Of a stretch of 64,000 nt of DNA, positions 60,021 to 64,000 are shown in pieces. The DNA is from Sulfitobacter sp043557345 (lineage in GTDB: Bacteria; Pseudomonadota; Alphaproteobacteria; Rhodobacterales; Rhodobacteraceae), in the NCBI RefSeq assembly GCF_043557345.1, contig NZ_JBIFFV010000003.1, positions 248,001 through 312,000 on the forward strand, written 5' to 3'. Numbering within the stretch: position 1 is the first letter of the stretch; each line of letters begins with the position of its first letter. The notes under the pieces are model-generated. The model ran no database searches, was not told the origin of the DNA, and saw only the letters and a program-made list of their open reading frames with translations. The position numbers and the translations under genes were made by a program.

Positions 60021-61266
60021 TTTCGGCCTTTCCGTCTGCATCGACCGCCCAGGTCTGGATGCCGTTGTTGTGATAGATCGAATTCTCGCCCCGAACCGCG
60101 CGCAGCGCGTCCTTGGTGGGCTGGACGTAGCCGGTGCTGTCATGCGCGCGGCTCTGTAGCAGCAGGGGTTTGCCGTCCCATTCGAAGTCAAAGTAGAAGC
60201 GGTGCAGCGCCTTGGGTGTGCTCGGCCCGTCCATCCGTGCCTGATGCCACGTGATGCCGCCATCCAGCGTCACGTCCACGCGCGGGATCGTGCCGCGGCC
60301 CGACCACGCGAGGCCGGTAAGCACGGTTGGCCCCGGTCCATGGGTGATCGGCGCCTGCGGGCTGGGGCTGGTGATGACCGATTTCGCGTCCATCTCCCAG
60401 GTAAACCGCCGCGCCACGCCGTCGGCCATGAGGTCGGTGTATTTGCTGGTCTCCTCGCGGTGGTGCCAGGGCTGATCGCCAACCTCGAGCCGGCGCAGCC
60501 ATTTGACCCACATGTTGCCCTCCCACCCGGGCACCACGAGGCGCACTGGGTAGCCCTGTTCGGGACGCAGCGCCTCGCCGTTCATCTTGAAGGCGACGAG
60601 GCAATCGTCGAGCGCCTTTTCCATTGGGATCGAGCGGCTCATCGCCGCGGCATCCGCGCCCTCGGCCAGAAGCCACTTGCCCTCGGGCTTCACACCGGCC
60701 TCTTCCAGCACCAGCCGCAGCGGCACGCCGGTGTATTGGACGTTGTGGATCATGCCGTGGGTGAACTGGCAGCCGTTGAGCTGCGCGCCGCGCCATTCCA
60801 TACCTGAGTTGGCCGCGCATTCGAGGAAATAGACATGGTTCTCGCGCGGGAAGCGGTGCAGGTCGTCCATTGTCAGCACCAGCGGCTTGTCGACCTGCCC
60901 GTTGATCATCAGACGGTGCTTGGCCGGGTCCACCTTGGCAACGCCTGAGTGGTGCCGCTCGAAACACAGCCCATTGGGCGTGATGGTGCCGTCTAGATCG
61001 TGCAGCGGGGTGAAGTTGATCGAGCTTACCGGGTCGGCGGTCAGCCATTCCACGGTGCGGCGTTTCACGTCCGCCTCATGCGGCGAGGGCATCCCGTAGG
61101 GCGCGACGTCGACGCCGTCGCCCAACTCTTGCATCCATGGATGGATTGCAATGCCCGGATCGATCTGGGCAGCGCTGGCCTGCCCCGCGAATGTCCCCGC
61201 AGCCGCCGCCCCTGCCCCCGTCAGAAAGGCACGGCGCGATGGCCCCTTGTGGTTCTCTTCTGTCAT
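60004..61266 (-). CDS. soxC: Sulfur dehydrogenase molybdenum subunit SoxC
   Basis: This 420-residue protein starts MTEENHKGPSRRAFLTGAGA, a Tat signal. The sulfite oxidase-type molybdopterin domain has the metal-ligand Cys150 in HVYFLECAANSG and the conserved VPGWEGNMWVKWLRRLEV; a C-terminal dimerisation domain follows. With SoxD it removes six electrons from the sulfane sulfur, so complete thiosulfate oxidation without sulfur globules is expected. A 44-bp palindrome lies directly upstream and reaches its ribosome site GAGG. Confidence 0.96.
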   Translation of the reverse strand: MTEENHKGPSRRAFLTGAGAAAAGTFAGQASAAQIDPGIAIHPWMQELGDGVDVAPYGMPSPHEADVKRRTVEWLTADPVSSINFTPLHDLDGTITPNGLCFERHHSGVAKVDPAKHRLMINGQVDKPLVLTMDDLHRFPRENHVYFLECAANSGMEWRGAQLNGCQFTHGMIHNVQYTGVPLRLVLEEAGVKPEGKWLLAEGADAAAMSRSIPMEKALDDCLVAFKMNGEALRPEQGYPVRLVVPGWEGNMWVKWLRRLEVGDQPWHHREETSKYTDLMADGVARRFTWEMDAKSVITSPSPQAPITHGPGPTVLTGLAWSGRGTIPRVDVTLDGGITWHQARMDGPSTPKALHRFYFDFEWDGKPLLLQSRAHDSTGYVQPTKDALRAVRGENSIYHNNGIQTWAVDADGKAENVEIS

Positions 61267-61275
61267 GTCGTGGCC

Positions 61276-61319
61276 CTCACATATTCAAATTCATTTTATT
61301 GAATTTGTATCTATGTGAG
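61276..61319 (-). promoter_or_regulatory. AT-rich 44-bp palindrome upstream of soxC
   Basis: CTCACATA (61276-61283) with CAAATTCA (61286-61293) mirror TGAATTTG (61300-61307) and TATGTGAG (61312-61319). Outer arms and inner arms are both perfect 8-bp repeats. In the mRNA the outer arm ends GUGAG and the next two bases complete GAGGG, the soxC ribosome site. It could be an operator, an internal promoter or a translation-control hairpin. Confidence 0.65.
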
Positions 61320-61339
61320 AACCCCTATTCTCATTTTTC

Positions 61340-63040
61340 TTACTTTGGCAGAACGATTTTCACCGGGGTCCGGGCGCCTTCGCCCACGGTGTTCAGTTTC
61401 GAGATATGGCTTTCCACCACGTCCCAGATCGGCGGGCCTTCGGTGCCCTCGTTGACCGAGGCCCAGCCGGCAACGACATAGCTGCGCTGCGGATCAATCG
61501 GCTCCCCGGTGCTGAGCAAGGTCATCTCGCTGATCCGCTCACCCTGCGGCTTGGCGATGTCCATCTTGAAGCCCATGCCGCCGACCCGCACCATGTCGCC
61601 GCCCTGCTGGTAATAGGGGTCGGGGTTGAATAGGTTGTCGCCCACGTCCTCCAGCACCACTTTCAGGAATTCGCCCGTCATTTCCGTGCGGTAGGCGTTC
61701 GGGTAGGTCATCGAGGTGACGTTGAAAATGTCCTCGCGGGTGATGTCCTGCCCCGGCAGGATCGACGGCCCCCAACGCACCCCGGGGCTGAGCGCGATCT
61801 CGGCGTCGCGCTCGCTCAGCAGGGCGTCGCAGATGAGGTCGTCCCATGTGCCGTTGAAGTTGCCCCGCCGGTAGAGCAGCGCATCCGACTGTCCCACCAC
61901 ATGAGTGAGTTCCTCAAGGAAGGGCGCGCGCTGCGCGTCGATCAGCTTGGCCACCTCCGCGTCCGGCGTGATCAGGTCCGAGAAGATCGGAATGAGCTTG
62001 TGCCGCAGCCCCATCATCTTGCCGTCCCGCACGTCAAGATCGACGCGGGAGACGAATTTCCCGTTCGAGCCGGAGGCGATGATATGCGTCGCGCCCACCA
62101 GCACCGGCTCGGGCAGCGCGTCATGGGTGTGGCCCGAGAGGATCACGTCGATCCCCTTGACGATACCTGCCATCTTCTTGTCGACGTCAAAGCCGTTGTG
62201 GCTCAGGCAGACCACCAATTCGGCCCCCTTGCTGCGCACCTCGTCGACCATTTGGTGCATGTGCTCGTCGCGGATGCCGAAGGAGTATTCGGGGAACATC
62301 CAGCCGGGGTTGGCGATCGGCATATAGGGGAAGGCCTGCCCGATCACGGCGATCTTCACGCCGCCGCGCTCGAAGAACTCGTAGGGTTTGAACAGTTCCG
62401 CCGGCTCGTCCCATTCGCGGTCGAAGATGTTCTGGCCAAGGGCGGCGAAGGGCAGCCCCTCGACGATCTCCTGCACCCGCTCGGAGCCGAGCGTGAACTC
62501 CCAGTGGAAGGTCATCGCGTCAGGCTTCAGCGCGTTCATCACGTTGACCATGTCCTGCCCTTGGGTCTTCAGGCAGGTCATCGAGCCGTGCCAGGTGTCA
62601 CCGCCGTCCAGAAGCAGCGCATCGGGACGGTCGGCGCGGATCGCGTTCAGCACGGTGGCCACGCGGTCAAGCCCGCCGACCTTGCCGTAGGCCTGCGCAT
62701 GGGCGACAAAATCGTCATAGGTCAGCGCGTAATCCAGCGGCGTGCCGCCGCCGATGCCGTAGCGGATGCGGAAATCCTCGCCAGTGATATGGGGCACCTT
62801 GCCGCGGTTTTCGCCGACGCCGATGTTGACGGCAGGCTCGCGGAAATAGATCGGTTTCAGCTGGGCATGGATGTCGGTCACATGCATCAGAGTGACATTG
62901 CCGAAGGTCTCGAATTCCAGTAGCGCGTCCTGATCGAACTTGTCCTGTGCCGCGAGCCGCGCCCAGTTGCCGAAGCCCGAGCCGCCGTAGATGGAGGCCG
63001 CAGCCATGGACATTTGCAGAAAATCACGGCGAGACAGCAT
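61340..63040 (-). CDS. soxB: Thiosulfohydrolase SoxB
   Basis: The ATG at 63040 follows TGGAGCGTAAC and gives 566 residues starting MLSRRDFLQMSMAAASIYGG, a Tat signal; a frame to 63100 is not needed. The 5'-nucleotidase-type dimanganese domain has HVTDIHAQLKP, LLDGGDTWHGS, HWEFTLGSERV, CLSHNGFDVD and LSGHTHDALPEPV. SoxB hydrolyses sulfate from the SoxY-bound sulfur. It is followed by soxC and preceded by soxA. Confidence 0.97.
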   Translation of the reverse strand: MLSRRDFLQMSMAAASIYGGSGFGNWARLAAQDKFDQDALLEFETFGNVTLMHVTDIHAQLKPIYFREPAVNIGVGENRGKVPHITGEDFRIRYGIGGGTPLDYALTYDDFVAHAQAYGKVGGLDRVATVLNAIRADRPDALLLDGGDTWHGSMTCLKTQGQDMVNVMNALKPDAMTFHWEFTLGSERVQEIVEGLPFAALGQNIFDREWDEPAELFKPYEFFERGGVKIAVIGQAFPYMPIANPGWMFPEYSFGIRDEHMHQMVDEVRSKGAELVVCLSHNGFDVDKKMAGIVKGIDVILSGHTHDALPEPVLVGATHIIASGSNGKFVSRVDLDVRDGKMMGLRHKLIPIFSDLITPDAEVAKLIDAQRAPFLEELTHVVGQSDALLYRRGNFNGTWDDLICDALLSERDAEIALSPGVRWGPSILPGQDITREDIFNVTSMTYPNAYRTEMTGEFLKVVLEDVGDNLFNPDPYYQQGGDMVRVGGMGFKMDIAKPQGERISEMTLLSTGEPIDPQRSYVVAGWASVNEGTEGPPIWDVVESHISKLNTVGEGARTPVKIVLPK

Positions 63041-63126
63041 GTTACGCTCCAGCACTTGAAAACAGGGAAAGGCCCGCCCCCATGTGAGGGGCGGGATCAT
63101 GTCAGGCGAAACGCCCGGATGTTAAT

Positions 63127-63978
63127 TCAGTTACGCACCGAAGGCGCTTCGACCGACAAGCCGTTGCCGCGGCTGGCGACGTAGAGTTCCAGCGCCACGA
63201 ACTCGGGGCTGCCGGGGCTGAAAGTCTCAGCCCGCGTGTCGCGGACGCAGCCCTTAAAACGCGCATGGGCGCTGTTGAGCTTGGTATTTTTCAGACGGTA
63301 GACCGGGAAGCCGTTGATCTGGCCCTGGCTCAGGTGGTCGGCCCGGATCATGTTGCCGTAGTTGTCCTCGTGGCAATTGGCGCAGCTCAGCTCAAGCTGG
63401 CCGTAGCGGGTGTAATACATCTCTTTGCCCTGCTCCCATGTGCTCTGGGCCGGGCCGTCGATCGCCACGTTGACCGGCATGCCGCGCGACTGGACCGAGA
63501 TCAGCGCCTCCATCGCGGTCATCTGGCTGCCGGTGTATTTGTAGGGTTCCGCGCCCATCTGGTTCTCGCGGCAGTCGTTGATCTGCTGCGCCAGCGTGCG
63601 CACTTCGCCCGCGTCCTCGTTCCACTTCGGATAGACCGCGCGGACACCCTTCATAGAGGTCTCCACCTCGTTATGACACGACGCACAGGACTTGCCCTCA
63701 CTGCCCTCTGCCGTGTCCCACGCCGCCTGCGCCTGATCGACGAAGATCATGCCGGAGTTGTCGAAGTCGTCCATTTGAAGCTGCTGCGTCTCGTCCGAGC
63801 GGAAGCGCCAGCCAGACATGATCTCGGGCAAGGCGCCGTCGAGATGCGCAGGCGGTTCGGTCTTGGTCACCATCTCGATCTCGCCGTTGACGACAAGCTC
63901 GGCCTCCTCATCGGCGGCCCCCAGCGTGGGGGCGGCCACCAAAAGCGCCGCGACCGCGGTCATTGCCTTGAATTTCAT
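63127..63978 (-). CDS. soxA: L-cysteine S-thiosulfotransferase, cytochrome subunit SoxA
   Basis: This 283-residue protein starts MKFKAMTAVAALLVAAPTLG, a signal peptide, after AGGGAGGAAAGAC. Two heme c sites are visible, CASCH at residues 98-102 and CANCH at 199-203, so it is the diheme form. Cys244 in FKGCVRDTRAE is the likely Cys-persulfide heme ligand of the active site. SoxA with SoxX couples thiosulfate to SoxY. The soxXYZ genes are not in the window and would lie just to the right. Confidence 0.96.
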   Translation of the reverse strand: MKFKAMTAVAALLVAAPTLGAADEEAELVVNGEIEMVTKTEPPAHLDGALPEIMSGWRFRSDETQQLQMDDFDNSGMIFVDQAQAAWDTAEGSEGKSCASCHNEVETSMKGVRAVYPKWNEDAGEVRTLAQQINDCRENQMGAEPYKYTGSQMTAMEALISVQSRGMPVNVAIDGPAQSTWEQGKEMYYTRYGQLELSCANCHEDNYGNMIRADHLSQGQINGFPVYRLKNTKLNSAHARFKGCVRDTRAETFSPGSPEFVALELYVASRGNGLSVEAPSVRN

Positions 63979-64000
63979 GTCTTTCCTCCCTGTTCCATGC

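Overview
The window looks like chromosomal DNA from an alphaproteobacterium of the family Rhodobacteraceae, most likely the Roseobacter group (a Sulfitobacter-like genome is plausible but not proven). Four things point there: high GC; a full RcGTA-type gene transfer agent cluster next to cysE; a sox operon; and typical neighbourhoods (pdhA-pdhB-pdhC with a lipoyl domain on PdhB, fabD-fabG-acpP-fabF-mltG, rpsF-rpsR-rplI, GapR, NDUFA12-type protein beside a DUF2155 protein). No rRNA, tRNA, CRISPR array, integrase or transposase gene was seen. Coding density is high and only one gene-free stretch exceeds 300 bases (38520-38838).

Layout. 1-5.4 kb: envelope and stress genes (AsmA-like protein cut by the window edge, Bcp peroxiredoxin, DUF455 protein, M23 peptidase, bactofilin). 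5.4-13.3 kb: DUF3179 protein, two cyclophilins, pgk, a DivIC/FtsB-like protein and the pyruvate dehydrogenase operon. 13.3-28.3 kb, minus strand: cysE, then a 14-kb GTA cluster with all structural genes g1-g15 in the RcGTA order and no visible frameshift. 28.5-34 kb, minus strand: mltG, fabF, a GNAT gene, acpP, fabG, fabD. 34.2-38.5 kb: rpsF-rpsR-rplI, a small unknown protein, a lytic transglycosylase and a periplasmic nucleotidase. 38.8-42.5 kb: trigger factor, Ca/Na antiporter, GapR, a small membrane protein and a DUF442 phosphatase. 42.5-47.3 kb, minus strand: an SSF-histidine kinase, a small membrane protein, a single-domain response regulator and a ScfR-like regulator. 47.5-52.8 kb: a five-gene branched-chain-type ABC importer. 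53-55.5 kb: accB, accC, aat. 55.4-58.9 kb: DUF2155, NDUFA12, RidA, clpX, clpP. 59-64 kb, minus strand: soxA-soxB-soxC-soxD; soxXYZ would lie beyond the right edge.

How they work together. Pgk and Pdh feed acetyl-CoA to AccBC and the fab cluster. The GTA genes build a headful-packaging, phage-like particle. SoxAB with SoxCD would give complete thiosulfate oxidation in the periplasm. The most interesting non-coding signals are: (i) a promoter-like sequence, a 20-codon leader ORF and an intrinsic terminator placed inside that ORF, all just ahead of GTA g1; (ii) a nested stem-loop region between the GTA capsid and connector genes; (iii) an AT-rich 44-bp palindrome between soxB and soxC that overlaps the soxC ribosome binding site; (iv) a shared TTTAACGCTAAA operator-like motif after pgk and before pdhA; (v) a 128-bp element with 17-bp terminal inverted repeats at 38558-38685.

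All calls come from reading the sequence and from family knowledge; no database search was run.
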